Part shown: piece by piece, positions 8,683 to 17,206 of the stretch
Numbering within the stretch: the first letter of the stretch is position 1
Layout of the letters: every line of letters begins with the position of its first letter
Origin: Campylobacter lari subsp. concheus
Lineage (GTDB): Bacteria; Campylobacterota; Campylobacteria; Campylobacterales; Campylobacteraceae
Length of the DNA: 64,000 bases
Assembly (NCBI RefSeq): GCF_008245025.1
Contig: NZ_CP043426.1
Span: forward strand, 992,001-1,056,000
Direction of reading: 5' to 3'
Notes under the pieces: model-generated
What the model saw: only the letters and a program-made list of their open reading frames with translations
Databases searched by the model: none
What the model was told of the DNA's origin: nothing
Program-made: the position numbers and the translations under genes

Positions 8683-9390
8683 ATGGGAAGAGCGTTTGAA
8701 TATCGCAGAGCCTCTAAAGAAGCAAGATGGGATAAAATGAGCAAACTTTTTCCAAAACTTGCGAAGGCTATACAAGTAGCAGCAAAAGAAGGCGGAGCTG
8801 ATCCTGATATGAATCCAAAGCTTCGTAGTGCCATAGCTACCGCAAAAGCTAATAATATGCCAAAAGACAATATCGATGCAGCTATTAAAAGAGCAAGTGG
8901 AAAAGATAGTGCTGATATTAAAAATATTCACTATGAGGGAAAAGCAGCACATGGAGCTTTAATCATCGTTGAGTGTATGAGTGATAATCCTACACGCACA
9001 GTGGCCAATGTAAAAGCGATTTTTAGCAAAAATGGTGGAGAAATTTTACAAAATGGCTCTTTAACTTTTATGTTTTCACACAAGGCTGTCTTTCATCTTG
9101 AAAAATATGATGGAGATTTAGAAGAACTTGAGCTTGAACTCATTGATGCAGGACTTGAAGAGCTTGAACAAAATGAAGAGGAATTACTAATTATAGGTGA
9201 TTACACTGCTTTTGGCGAGCTTAGCAATGCCATAGAAAAAAAAGGTTTAGTGCTTAAAAAAGCAGGACTTGAATATCTTGCAAACAATCCTGTAAGTTTT
9301 AGCGAAGAACAACTTCTGGATATTGAAAAATTGCTTGATAAATTAGAAGATGACGATGATGTACAAGCAGTTTATACCAATATAGAATAG
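8683..9390 (+). CDS. YebC/PmpR-family protein
   Basis: A 235-residue protein of the highly conserved YebC/TACO1 family, long annotated as transcriptional regulators and in several cases linked to translation of proline-rich stretches. It starts [18 protein letters not shown] and has the I-K-R-A-S-G-K block; the C-terminal part is acidic, as in relatives. Start ATG is preceded by a purine-rich AAGAAAGAGAG. It is followed nine bases later by the cyclophilin gene, the two forming an operon; the pair corresponds to Cj1172c/Cj1171c. Confidence 0.9.
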   Translation: MGRAFEYRRASKEARWDKMSKLFPKLAKAIQVAAKEGGADPDMNPKLRSAIATAKANNMPKDNIDAAIKRASGKDSADIKNIHYEGKAAHGALIIVECMSDNPTRTVANVKAIFSKNGGEILQNGSLTFMFSHKAVFHLEKYDGDLEELELELIDAGLEELEQNEEELLIIGDYTAFGELSNAIEKKGLVLKKAGLEYLANNPVSFSEEQLLDIEKLLDKLEDDDDVQAVYTNIE

Positions 9391-9399
9391 GAGCAAAAA

Positions 9400-9882
9400 A
9401 TGCTTAAAAAAATCGATACAAAAAATGCAAAAAAATACAATTTTGCTATCATTAGTACCGAAAAAGGTAATATGAAGTTAGAATTATTTCCTGATGAAGC
9501 GCCACAAACTGTGTGTAATTTTGCCAACTTAGCCAATGATGGTTTTTACAATGAACTTGTTTTTCACCGCGTGATTCCAAATTTTGTGATACAAGGTGGT
9601 TGTCCTTATGGTATAGGCTCAGGTGGCCCTGGCTATGAGATAGAATGTGAATGTGACGATCAAAAACACAAACACTTAAGAGGTAGCTTGTCTATGGCTC
9701 ACGCTGGTAGAGATACAGGTGGATCACAATTTTTCATTTGTCACAGCCCACAGCCTCATTTAGACGGAGTACATACTATCTTTGGGCAAATTAACCCTAA
9801 AGATAAAGAAAGCTTGGAAGTGCTAGATAGCATTAGAGCAGGAGATAAAATCAAAACTATCCAAATTTTAGAAAAACTTTAA
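9400..9882 (+). CDS. ppi: Cyclophilin-type peptidyl-prolyl cis-trans isomerase
   Basis: A 160-residue cytoplasmic cyclophilin (no signal peptide). The hallmark active-site stretch [13 protein letters not shown], with the catalytic arginine, is intact, followed by the [15 protein letters not shown] core and an L-D-G-V-H-T-I-F-G segment. It contains several cysteines, including a C-E-C pair, that are not part of the canonical fold. Cotranscribed with yebC, nine bases apart. It catalyses proline isomerisation during folding. Confidence 0.93.
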   Translation: MLKKIDTKNAKKYNFAIISTEKGNMKLELFPDEAPQTVCNFANLANDGFYNELVFHRVIPNFVIQGGCPYGIGSGGPGYEIECECDDQKHKHLRGSLSMAHAGRDTGGSQFFICHSPQPHLDGVHTIFGQINPKDKESLEVLDSIRAGDKIKTIQILEKL

Positions 9883-9929
9883 ATTTACATCTCCTTGAAA
9901 TTGTGCTATGATTTTTAAGGAGATTAATT

Positions 9930-10358
9930 ATGCATTTTATTTTTATTTGTATTCATCTTATTTGTGCTGTATTTTTTATAGCCTATGTATTTTTTGATGT
10001 ATGTGTTTATCGCTTTGCTTATCAACACGCAAACAAAGAAGATTGTGATAAAATCAAAAAAGCCTATACTAAATCAAGTATTTTTATTTTTGCTGGTATT
10101 TTTATCTTACTTTTACTAAGTGGATTTTATCTTTTGAGCTTTTATGAAATTAACTCTTTTTGGGATTTTTTTGCGAGTAATTTTGGCATATTTTTATTTA
10201 TCAAACTTTTATTATTAATAACAATGCTAGCTTTGACTTTTTATTCTTTATTTTTTATAAAATTTTTAAAAAGAAAAGATCCTTTAAAATCTCACTTGAT
10301 TGCATTGATTTTATGTATTTTAATAATCATTTGCGCAAAAGCGATGTTGTATTTTTAA
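9930..10358 (+). CDS. Small four-helix membrane protein of unknown function
   Basis: A 142-residue protein with four strongly hydrophobic segments (about residues 3-25, 49-70, 82-104 and 121-140) and short basic loops. Its first segment (H-L-x-C-A-V-F-F-I-A-Y-V-F-F-D) resembles the opening of small CopD/DUF2269-like membrane proteins, but I do not claim membership. It follows ppi by 47 bases, and an extended -10-like TGCTATGAT at 9904-9912 suggests its own promoter. Its AAGGAGAT ribosome binding site can pair with ATCTCCTT at 9889-9896, but if that promoter is used the upstream arm would not be in the transcript. Confidence 0.6.
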   Translation: MHFIFICIHLICAVFFIAYVFFDVCVYRFAYQHANKEDCDKIKKAYTKSSIFIFAGIFILLLLSGFYLLSFYEINSFWDFFASNFGIFLFIKLLLLITMLALTFYSLFFIKFLKRKDPLKSHLIALILCILIIICAKAMLYF

Positions 10359-10407
10359 AACATTAAAACTAAACTTATATCATTAGCTTAAAAAATAAAG
10401 GTTGTTT

Positions 10408-11013
10408 ATGCTTGGTGATATTATAGATTTTTTACTCACTCTTGCAAAAGATTGGGGTTATTGGGGGATTATTTTTCTTATGTTTGTAGAAAGTTCCTTT
10501 TTTCCTTTTCCTAGCGAAGTAGTGATGATACCTGCTGGATATTTAGCCCATCAAAACGAACTTAACTTTTGGTTATGTCTGCTTTGTGGGACTTTTGGAG
10601 CTCTTTTAGGAGCTTTACTTAATTATTATTTATGTTATTTTTTAGGACGGGAAGTTCTTTTGAAAATATGCAAATATTTTGGAGTTAATGAAGCAAAATT
10701 TGCTCAATTTGAGGCCTTTTTTAATAAACATGGTGAAATATCAACCTTTAGTGGTAGATTAATCCCTGGTTTGCGTCAGTACATTTCTTTACCTGCAGGA
10801 TTAGCAAGAATGAATTTGAAAAAGTTTATATTTTATACTAGTTTAGGGGCTGGAATTTGGTGTTTAATTTTGCTTATATTAGGCTATGTTTTAGGTAAAA
10901 ATGAAGATTTGATCAAAGAATATTTGCATTTTGTTATTATTGCTTGTATTGTTTTTGCTACTATGATTGTGGCTATTTATATCTATATCCAAAAAAGAAA
11001 AAAGATATCTTAA
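10408..11013 (+). CDS. DedA-family membrane protein
   Basis: A 201-residue inner-membrane protein of the DedA/SNARE-associated superfamily, now linked to undecaprenyl-phosphate or phospholipid transport. The amphipathic F-P-S-E-V-V-M-I-P-A-G-Y motif and the later G-R-x-I-P-G-x-R-Q-Y-x-S-L-P-A-G motif, both characteristic, are present; about five hydrophobic segments. I take the ATG at 10408, six bases after AAAGG, rather than the TTG at 10402. Corresponds to Cj1168c by position and family. A strong terminator follows. Confidence 0.88.
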   Translation: MLGDIIDFLLTLAKDWGYWGIIFLMFVESSFFPFPSEVVMIPAGYLAHQNELNFWLCLLCGTFGALLGALLNYYLCYFLGREVLLKICKYFGVNEAKFAQFEAFFNKHGEISTFSGRLIPGLRQYISLPAGLARMNLKKFIFYTSLGAGIWCLILLILGYVLGKNEDLIKEYLHFVIIACIVFATMIVAIYIYIQKRKKIS

Positions 11014-11025
11014 AATTTCAATTTT

Positions 11026-11054
11026 AAATACCTAGTTTCATTAGCTAGGTATTT
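11026..11054 (+). terminator. Rho-independent terminator after the DedA gene
   Basis: A perfect 10-bp inverted repeat (11026-11035 with 11045-11054) with a 9-base loop begins 13 bases after the stop and runs into a T-rich tail. Confidence 0.8.
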
Positions 11055-11164
11055 TATTATTTTCTTTAATTTAATATATATTTTTCTAAAAACATTTAAA
11101 TTTATATGATTTTATATTTGATTTTTGATAAAATCTTATAAAAATTATTTCAAAGAAAAATGTT

Positions 11165-11941
11165 ATGCAAAAGCCATCTATTCAAAATTTAACGGATTTT
11201 TTAATCGAATACATTAGTGTTTTTTTAAGCGCTGGAACCTACACAGCAAGAGTGGCAAAGTGCGTTGGAAGAATAGCTAATGCATATGGTTATGAGATTA
11301 ATATGAATTTTTTCTTTCACCATACCACACTAAATATTTTTGATAAAAATGATAATTCCATACAAAGAACCTATATCATACCTAATAAGCACAATCATAT
11401 TAATTTTAAACTGATTTTAGAACTAAGTGCGTTAAGTTGGCAAATTCATGATCATAAATACAACCTAGAAGAAGCTAAATTTTCTCTTTTAAAACTCAAA
11501 CAAAGCACAAAAAATCCTTTTTTAGCTAATTTATTTTTAGTTTCAGTGGCAAACTCAGCATTTTGCAAGCTATTTGGAGGGGATTTTTATGGCTGTTTAT
11601 TTGTATTTTTAGCTACTTTAGTAGGTTTTAGCTTAAGAATTTTACTCACTAGAATAAAAATTGATTTAAGAATTCAATACATTATTTGTTCTTTTTTATC
11701 CTCTTTTATTGTATTTTTTGGGGTGGATTTAAAGCTTGTGCAAGAAGCTAATGTTGCTTTGGGTTCTAGTATATTGTATTTAATTCCTGGGGTTTATTTT
11801 ATAAACTCCGTTATAGACATTTTAAAAGATCATATACTTATGGGACTTAGTCGTATTATTAGTGTGGCGATATTAGTATGCTGTATTGCCATTGGAATTT
11901 ATACTACTCTTAGTATTAATGATTTTGGGATTTTAAGATGA
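11165..11941 (+). CDS. ThrE-type threonine/serine exporter, first half (DUF1212-like)
   Basis: A 258-residue protein. The first 125 residues or so form the soluble region typical of the ThrE N-terminal half, including S-A-G-T-Y-T-A-R-V and an alpha/beta section with an F-x-H-H-T-T motif. About five membrane helices follow. It overlaps the next gene by four bases (ATGA), and the two together make up the fused ThrE protein of other bacteria, which exports threonine or serine. The pair matches Cj1166c/Cj1165c by my recollection. Substrate is inferred from the family only. Confidence 0.78.
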   Translation: MQKPSIQNLTDFLIEYISVFLSAGTYTARVAKCVGRIANAYGYEINMNFFFHHTTLNIFDKNDNSIQRTYIIPNKHNHINFKLILELSALSWQIHDHKYNLEEAKFSLLKLKQSTKNPFLANLFLVSVANSAFCKLFGGDFYGCLFVFLATLVGFSLRILLTRIKIDLRIQYIICSFLSSFIVFFGVDLKLVQEANVALGSSILYLIPGVYFINSVIDILKDHILMGLSRIISVAILVCCIAIGIYTTLSINDFGILR

Positions 11942-12456
11942 TTGATTATTCTTCTATACTTTGGGATATGTTTTTTGCAGCTTTAACAGGTTTTGGTTTT
12001 GCTTATGTGTGCAATCCGCCCTTTAAAACGCTCATACTCTCAGCCATATTGGCTGCTATAGCTCATGGTATGCGCTTTACCCTGATGGGATATTTTGGTT
12101 TTCAAACCTTGGCTATTGCAACTTTTATAGCTTCTTTTAGCATAGGCTGTCTTGGTTTGTTTTTAGCTAAGATTTTTAAAACACCTGCTGAAATCATAGC
12201 TTTTCCTGCTCTCATTCCTATGATACCTGGAATTTATGCATATAAAGCCATATTGTATTTGATTTCTTTTATACGCTCGGAGGATATTAGCGAAAAGACC
12301 AATTTCTTGATTCAATTTTTCGATCATTTTTTTACAACACTTTCAGTAACATTAGCCTTAGCAGTAGGAGTAAGTGTAACTTTGCTTTTGTTTTTTGAGC
12401 AAAGCTTTATGATGACAAGAAGTATTAAAAAAAGTAAAAATCACGATCAAAATTAA
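11938..12456 (+). CDS. ThrE-type threonine/serine exporter, second half (DUF3815-like)
   Basis: A 172-residue protein with about five hydrophobic segments and the P-A-L-I-P-M-I-P-G segment that recurs in the C-terminal half of ThrE-type exporters. Start overlaps the stop of the first-half gene, so the two subunits should be made in equal amounts. The C-terminus is short, basic and cytoplasmic. Its last codons lie inside a bidirectional terminator shared with the convergent argS gene, and the two coding regions overlap by four bases. Confidence 0.78.
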   Translation: MIDYSSILWDMFFAALTGFGFAYVCNPPFKTLILSAILAAIAHGMRFTLMGYFGFQTLAIATFIASFSIGCLGLFLAKIFKTPAEIIAFPALIPMIPGIYAYKAILYLISFIRSEDISEKTNFLIQFFDHFFTTLSVTLALAVGVSVTLLLFFEQSFMMTRSIKKSKNHDQN

Positions 12457-12464
12457 TCGTGATT
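12439..12464. terminator. Bidirectional terminator overlapping the ends of two convergent genes
   Basis: A perfect 9-bp inverted repeat (12439-12447 with 12456-12464), loop of eight. It contains the stop codons of both the exporter gene (plus) and argS (minus), so both coding ends form the hairpin. A-rich on the left and T-rich on the right, as needed for termination in both directions. Confidence 0.75.
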
Positions 12465-14048
12465 CATTTTATTTTTTGCTTCTATTCCCATAAGCGCAAA
12501 AGCTGTTTTAATACTTAAAGCACATACGGCAAAAAGTTTTAAAAGCTCATCTTCGTTATCTGAGCCAACTACTTTATTTTCATTATAAAATTTATGAAAT
12601 AAAGAAGCTAAATTTTTTAAATAATCAGGAATTTTTTGTAAGGATCTTGACTCAAATGCGTCATTAAGCACTGCTTTTAAATTTAAACTTTCAAATAAAA
12701 GATTCATACCATCTTCATTTAAACTCTCAAATTTAGAATGCATAACATCATCTACACTCTTACCTGCCTTAGCAAATACTTGATGAATTCTAGCATGAGC
12801 ATAATTAATATAATACACAGGATTAGAGCTATCTTCTTTTTTAAACTCATCTACATCAAACTCTAAATGTGTATCACATTTTTTACTAATAAAAATATAT
12901 CTTAACACATCGCTACCAAGCTCTTCTAGAACATCACCCATTAAGATGAAATTTCCCGCTCTTTTGCTCATTTTATAAGGCTCACCATTTTTTAATAATG
13001 AAACCATTTGCGCTAAGATAATTTCAAGATTTTGACTATCATGACCTAAAAATTCCATAGCAGCTTTCATTCTAGCTATATAGCCATGATGATCAGCCCC
13101 CCATATATTAATACACTTATCATAACCGCGGCTCATTTTATCTTTATGATAAACTATATCAGCAGCTAGATAAGTTCCTTTTCCATCATCTTTGATAACC
13201 ACACGATCTTTTTCATCGCCTTTAGCACTTGATGCAAGCCAGATTTTACCATCTTGCTCATAAGTACCACCATGCTCTTTTAAAGCTTTTAAGGTATTTT
13301 CTAATTCATTATAATAACTTGTTTCACTCACATAAGCATCAATAAATATCTTAGCATCGGCCAAATTTTGCTTGATAACTTTAAGCATTTTATCCTTAGC
13401 CCAAAGTGCTAATTGCGGAATGTTTTCTTCTACAAAGAAATCTTTTTCAAAATCAACAAAAGCTTCTTTTGCTACATCTATGATATATTCGCCTTTATAG
13501 TACTCATCAGGATATTGAACTTGCTCTTTTAAACAATATTCTTTTACTGCAAGTAAAATAGAAAGACCTAAAAGATAAATTTGATTACCCGCATCATTGA
13601 CATAATATTCTGTATCAAATTTATATCCTAAATGTCTAGCAACCCTAGTTAAAGTATCACCAAAAATAGCCCCTCTAGCATGTCCTATGTGTAAAGGTCC
13701 TGTCGGATTTGCACTCACATATTCAAGTAAAAAACTCTGCTCTTTTTTATTGTCTTTTGCAAAATTTTCACTATCACTCAAAGCTTGCGTAGCCAAAGAA
13801 TTTAAAAAAGCTCTTGAAAGTTTAAAATTTACATAACCATTTAAAGCCTCTACACTTTCAAAACAATCACAATCTTTTAACTTAGCAACAATATCATTGG
13901 CAATTATCATAGGATTTTGCTTTAATTCTTTAGCCAAAGAAAAAGCCAAAGGCGTAGCAAAATGAGCTAGATTTTTATTCTTGGGATTTTCTAAGATAAA
14001 ATCTCTTCCTAGCTTTTCTTTAATTTCTTTATAAACTAAAGTTTTCAA
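12453..14048 (-). CDS. argS: Arginyl-tRNA synthetase
   Basis: A 531-residue class I aminoacyl-tRNA synthetase that charges tRNA-Arg. The H-I-G-H motif lies in P-T-G-P-L-H-I-G-H-A-R-G near residues 115-126, and the second ATP motif is present as K-M-S-K-R-A. The C-terminal anticodon-binding domain has the Y-x-N-Y-A-H-A-R-I block. The start is a TTG at 14048, seven bases after AAGG; no ATG in the same frame fits the family's N-terminus. It lies nine bases downstream of tatA, at the end of a long minus-strand cluster. Confidence 0.95.
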   Translation of the reverse strand: MKTLVYKEIKEKLGRDFILENPKNKNLAHFATPLAFSLAKELKQNPMIIANDIVAKLKDCDCFESVEALNGYVNFKLSRAFLNSLATQALSDSENFAKDNKKEQSFLLEYVSANPTGPLHIGHARGAIFGDTLTRVARHLGYKFDTEYYVNDAGNQIYLLGLSILLAVKEYCLKEQVQYPDEYYKGEYIIDVAKEAFVDFEKDFFVEENIPQLALWAKDKMLKVIKQNLADAKIFIDAYVSETSYYNELENTLKALKEHGGTYEQDGKIWLASSAKGDEKDRVVIKDDGKGTYLAADIVYHKDKMSRGYDKCINIWGADHHGYIARMKAAMEFLGHDSQNLEIILAQMVSLLKNGEPYKMSKRAGNFILMGDVLEELGSDVLRYIFISKKCDTHLEFDVDEFKKEDSSNPVYYINYAHARIHQVFAKAGKSVDDVMHSKFESLNEDGMNLLFESLNLKAVLNDAFESRSLQKIPDYLKNLASLFHKFYNENKVVGSDNEDELLKLFAVCALSIKTAFALMGIEAKNKMNHD

Positions 14049-14057
14049 TGTATTGCC

Positions 14058-14297
14058 TTAAGCTTTTTTTATTTCTTCGTTATTTTCTTTTACAAGAACA
14101 TCTTTTTCATTGATTTTTTCAATTTTTTGCGCATCTTCTTGAACAATTTTTTTATCATCTTCTGTGTTCATTTCGTCTTTAAAAGTTTTAATACCTTTTC
14201 CTAAACCTTTAGCAAGTTCTGGAATTTTTTTAGCACCAAAAAGCAACACTACTATAAGCAATATAATCAACCACTGAGTTCCACTTGGCATATGCAT
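14058..14297 (-). CDS. tatA: Sec-independent (Tat) translocase subunit TatA
   Basis: A 79-residue protein with one N-terminal membrane helix (residues about 7-20), the conserved F-G hinge, an amphipathic helix [15 protein letters not shown]-x-F-K and an acidic-then-charged tail. It forms the pore of the Tat pathway that exports folded proteins; clients in this window include MsrP, the FAD oxidoreductase at 3.8 kb and probably the Rieske protein. Two candidate ATGs lie two codons apart; the first has the better-spaced AAGGAG. It starts one base after the gmk stop. Confidence 0.93.
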   Translation of the reverse strand: MHMPSGTQWLIILLIVVLLFGAKKIPELAKGLGKGIKTFKDEMNTEDDKKIVQEDAQKIEKINEKDVLVKENNEEIKKA

Positions 14298-14298
14298 T

Positions 14299-14913
14299 TT
14301 ATTCTCCTTTATTCCATTGAATTTGAATTTGTTTTAAATCATGTTTTGTACTTTTTAATTTTGAAGCTTCAAAAACCGTTTCTAACTCCCTATAACTTTT
14401 TTCAAGATCATCATTTATGATTAAAAAATCATATCGGTCTAAATAAGTCATTTCATCGCTAGCATTTTCTAATCTTTTGCTAATATCTTCTATTTTATCA
14501 GTATTTCGCTTAAGCAATCTTTTTTCAAGTTCTTTTTTATTTTTGGTTGTAATAAAAACAGAAGTAATGTATTCAGGCATTTTTTCTTTAGCTATACAAA
14601 AACCTTGCACATCGATATCAAAAATGACACTTTTACCCTCTTGCAATGCTTTTTTTACAGGGATTAACGAAGTACCGTAATAATTTTTATGTACCAAAGC
14701 CCATTCTAAAAAATCGCCTTTTTCTATACCTTGCTTAAATTCTTCTTCACTAACAAAAAAATAATCCACTCCATTTTTTTCATTTTCTCTAGGAGCTCTT
14801 GTTGTGCTTGAAATAGAAAAATAAATATTATCTTTTTCTTTAAAAAGTCTTTGAAGCAAGCTACTCTTACCTGCTCCACTTGGTCCTGAGATGATTAAAA
14901 TTTGGCCACTCAA
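14299..14913 (-). CDS. gmk: Guanylate kinase
   Basis: A 204-residue enzyme that phosphorylates GMP to GDP. The P-loop G-P-S-G-A-G-K-S-S is at residues 9-17, followed by the GMP-binding S-x-T-T-R-x-P-R and N-G-x-D-Y-F-F motifs. Complete and normal in length. It overlaps the upstream acidic-protein gene by four bases (ATGA), so its translation is coupled to that gene, and is followed by tatA one base later. Confidence 0.95.
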   Translation of the reverse strand: MSGQILIISGPSGAGKSSLLQRLFKEKDNIYFSISSTTRAPRENEKNGVDYFFVSEEEFKQGIEKGDFLEWALVHKNYYGTSLIPVKKALQEGKSVIFDIDVQGFCIAKEKMPEYITSVFITTKNKKELEKRLLKRNTDKIEDISKRLENASDEMTYLDRYDFLIINDDLEKSYRELETVFEASKLKSTKHDLKQIQIQWNKGE

Positions 14914-16376
14914 TGTTTATCCTCATCAAAGCTTATATTAATGTTTATATTCATTTTCATACCTTTTAAGGCTGCTTTTAAAGTATCATCAGTAATACTC
15001 GAAGTGATAGTTTGAGCTATGCTTTTACTAAGCTCATTTACCATTTCATCTTCTTGTAAATTTTCTGCTTTTTCTTCAGTGTTTACCTTGCTTATTTCTT
15101 TCTTTTCTACAATAGCTGGAGCAAGTTCTTCTCCTAAAGCTAACATAACATCATTTTCATTTAAATTTGCAAATTCATCTTGCATTTCATCTAAAACTTC
15201 ACTCATGTTTTCCTCTATATTTTCCTCATTTACATCGGCTTGTGATTTTATTTGTAAATCTTCACCCTCACTTAAATCCTGCATATCAAAATCACTCATT
15301 AAATTCTCATCAATATCACCAAATTCTTCATCTAATTCATCAATAGCAGCTAATTCTTCTTTTATTTTATCTTGAGTGCTTAACTCCTCTTCTGGCTGAA
15401 AATCTTCTATACTTTCATTTTCAAAAACCTCTTCTACCAAAGGTTCATTTTCTTCTGCAATACTATTATCATCTTTTGCTTCACCAATAAATTGAGCATC
15501 TTTAGGCAAATCATCAAAACTCATCTCTTTTTCGCTCACTTCTTCAACCATAGGTAAATCATCAAGAGAATCAAATTCGGCGGGATTTTCTTCTATATTT
15601 TCTTCTATATTTTCTTCTATATTTTCTTCTATATTTTCTTCTATATTTTCTTCTATATTTTCTTCTATATTTTCTTCTATATTTTCTTCTATATTTTCTT
15701 CTATATTTTCTTCTATATTTTCTTCTATATTTTCTTCTATATTTTCTTCTATATTTTCTTCTATATTTTCTTCTATATTTTCTTCTATATTTTCTTCATG
15801 TTGTTCATCTGCTAATGTCAACTTATCACCTAATTCTTTATCAACATCAACTTCATTTGTTAATTCAGATTTATCCTCAGCTTCTAATGAATTATCTAAA
15901 TTTTCTTCAAAAAAATCTTCCTGCAGATTTAAATCATCTTCACTTAAACTTTCTTCATGCTCAGACAAATCAATACCAGCCAAAAGTTCATTTTCATTTA
16001 AAGGTATATCTTTATCAATTAGAACATCCTCATCAAAACTTAATTCATCTTCTTCTAAAGTATTATCTTTATCTTCACTTAAAGTTTTTTCATTACCCAA
16101 AAGTTCAATAAAATCAGTCGGCAAAAAAGGCTTATATAAACACTCTACGCCTTCTACTTGCTCTTGGTTTCTAGGCAATAAATAAATCAATCTATTACAT
16201 TTGCTTTTCAAATCATCCAAATTAGCTTCAATATCATGATCTATGATGATAATATCATAAAAATCTTCAAGTTCTTCAGTACTTGCAAGCTCTTCAAATT
16301 CATAACCTAGCTTTTGAACTCCTAAGCTAATTAATTTTGAAACAGCTACATTAAAATTTATCAGCACAACCTTCAT
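14910..16376 (-). CDS. Highly acidic protein with degenerate receiver-like N-terminus and EENI tandem repeat
   Basis: A 488-residue protein, homologous by position (between gmk and fliR) to the highly acidic Cj1178c of C. jejuni. Residues 1-95 look like a response-regulator receiver fold: a hydrophobic beta-1, D-I-I-I-I-D-H-D at about 41-48, and a late Y-K-P-F segment matching the conserved Lys-Pro. Whether it is phosphorylated is unclear. Almost everything after that is very rich in Glu and Asp with no predicted fold, and includes a 68-residue run of four-residue E-E-N-I units. The last 50 residues are less acidic and end in a short M-N-I-N-I-N-I-S-F segment. No signal peptide or membrane helix. 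The start ATG overlaps nothing upstream; fliR lies 60 bases upstream. Function unknown. Confidence 0.75.
   Translation of the reverse strand: MKVVLINFNVAVSKLISLGVQKLGYEFEELASTEELEDFYDIIIIDHDIEANLDDLKSKCNRLIYLLPRNQEQVEGVECLYKPFLPTDFIELLGNEKTLSEDKDNTLEEDELSFDEDVLIDKDIPLNENELLAGIDLSEHEESLSEDDLNLQEDFFEENLDNSLEAEDKSELTNEVDVDKELGDKLTLADEQHEENIEENIEENIEENIEENIEENIEENIEENIEENIEENIEENIEENIEENIEENIEENIEENIEENIEENPAEFDSLDDLPMVEEVSEKEMSFDDLPKDAQFIGEAKDDNSIAEENEPLVEEVFENESIEDFQPEEELSTQDKIKEELAAIDELDEEFGDIDENLMSDFDMQDLSEGEDLQIKSQADVNEENIEENMSEVLDEMQDEFANLNENDVMLALGEELAPAIVEKKEISKVNTEEKAENLQEDEMVNELSKSIAQTITSSITDDTLKAALKGMKMNININISFDEDKH
15589..15792. repeat. Perfect 12-bp tandem repeat, 17 copies
   Basis: The unit TCTTCTATATTT (plus strand) repeats 17 times without a single mismatch over 204 bases; the flanks carry partial copies. 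Read on the coding (minus) strand it gives E-E-N-I. Because the unit is a multiple of three, copy-number change by slippage would lengthen or shorten the protein without shifting its frame. Identity of all copies points to recent expansion. Confidence 0.97.
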
Positions 16377-16435
16377 CTGTCATCCCCCAAGTTAAACAAA
16401 TGTATTATTTTAAAACATTTTTAATTATTTATTGC

Positions 16436-17206
16436 TTATATATTGAAAAACAATAACTCCATATGCTCAAAACTTTTTAACATTAAATTTTTAAAATACT
16501 GCATCATGATAAGTAAAATAGCAATAAGCACTGCAAAAGATAAAAATATCTTAATAGGATAACCCACCACTAAAAGATTAAATTGCGGCATAGTTTTCAT
16601 AAGCATACCAAAAATAACATCCGATAATAAAGATATTGCTAAAATAGGAAAAGCCATAGAAAAACCAAGCACAAAAATATTTACCATAGCTTTATTTAAA
16701 TAAAGCATTAAATTCTCATGCGGATAAAATCCACCCAAACTAATATAATCTAATGAACTAGACATAAAAAGCAATACCAAATGATGACCATCAAATGCTA
16801 AAAAAACCAATAATGCAAGCAAATTTAAAACTTGAGAAATCACTGGAGTATTGGCACCTGTAGCTGGATCTAAAATACTAGCCATAGAAAAACCCATAGT
16901 AAAAGAAATTTGTTCGCCTGCCATTTGTAAAATAGCAAAAATCATTTGTAAAATTAAACCTGCAACCATCCCAAAAAGTACTTCACTTAAAAGATATAAA
17001 ATAAAAAAAGAGTCAGGTGTATTATTTTCAAGTTTTGCCAAAGGATATAAAAACATTGTTAAAAATAAAGCTAAAGTTGTTTTTACTACCAAAGGTATAC
17101 TATTATGAGAAAAAAAAGGGAAAAATACTATTAATCCACTCATTCTGGCAAATAAAAGCATGAAAATTACAACATTTTCATCGCCTAAATATTTAACAAA
17201 TTCCAT
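16436..17206 (-). CDS. fliR: Flagellar export apparatus protein FliR
   Basis: A 256-residue inner-membrane protein with about six hydrophobic segments, part of the FliP/Q/R export gate of the flagellar type III system. Recognisable FliR features are the early F-A-R-M-S-G-L motif, the A-G-E-Q-I-S-F-T-M-G-F-S-M-A-S-I-L-D-P segment and N-L-x-A-L-L-V-F-L-A-F-D-G-H-H. It overlaps the upstream ABC ATPase gene by 14 bases. The flagellar gene thus sits inside a housekeeping cluster with tsf and rpsB, as in C. jejuni. Confidence 0.95.
   Translation of the reverse strand: MEFVKYLGDENVVIFMLLFARMSGLIVFFPFFSHNSIPLVVKTTLALFLTMFLYPLAKLENNTPDSFFILYLLSEVLFGMVAGLILQMIFAILQMAGEQISFTMGFSMASILDPATGANTPVISQVLNLLALLVFLAFDGHHLVLLFMSSSLDYISLGGFYPHENLMLYLNKAMVNIFVLGFSMAFPILAISLLSDVIFGMLMKTMPQFNLLVVGYPIKIFLSFAVLIAILLIMMQYFKNLMLKSFEHMELLFFNI

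Noticed and set aside
15815-16111. 98-codon plus-strand frame rich in L, H, Q opposite the acidic gene
   Set aside because: It is the mirror of the acidic coding sequence and its tandem-repeat composition; no ribosome binding site and no family features.
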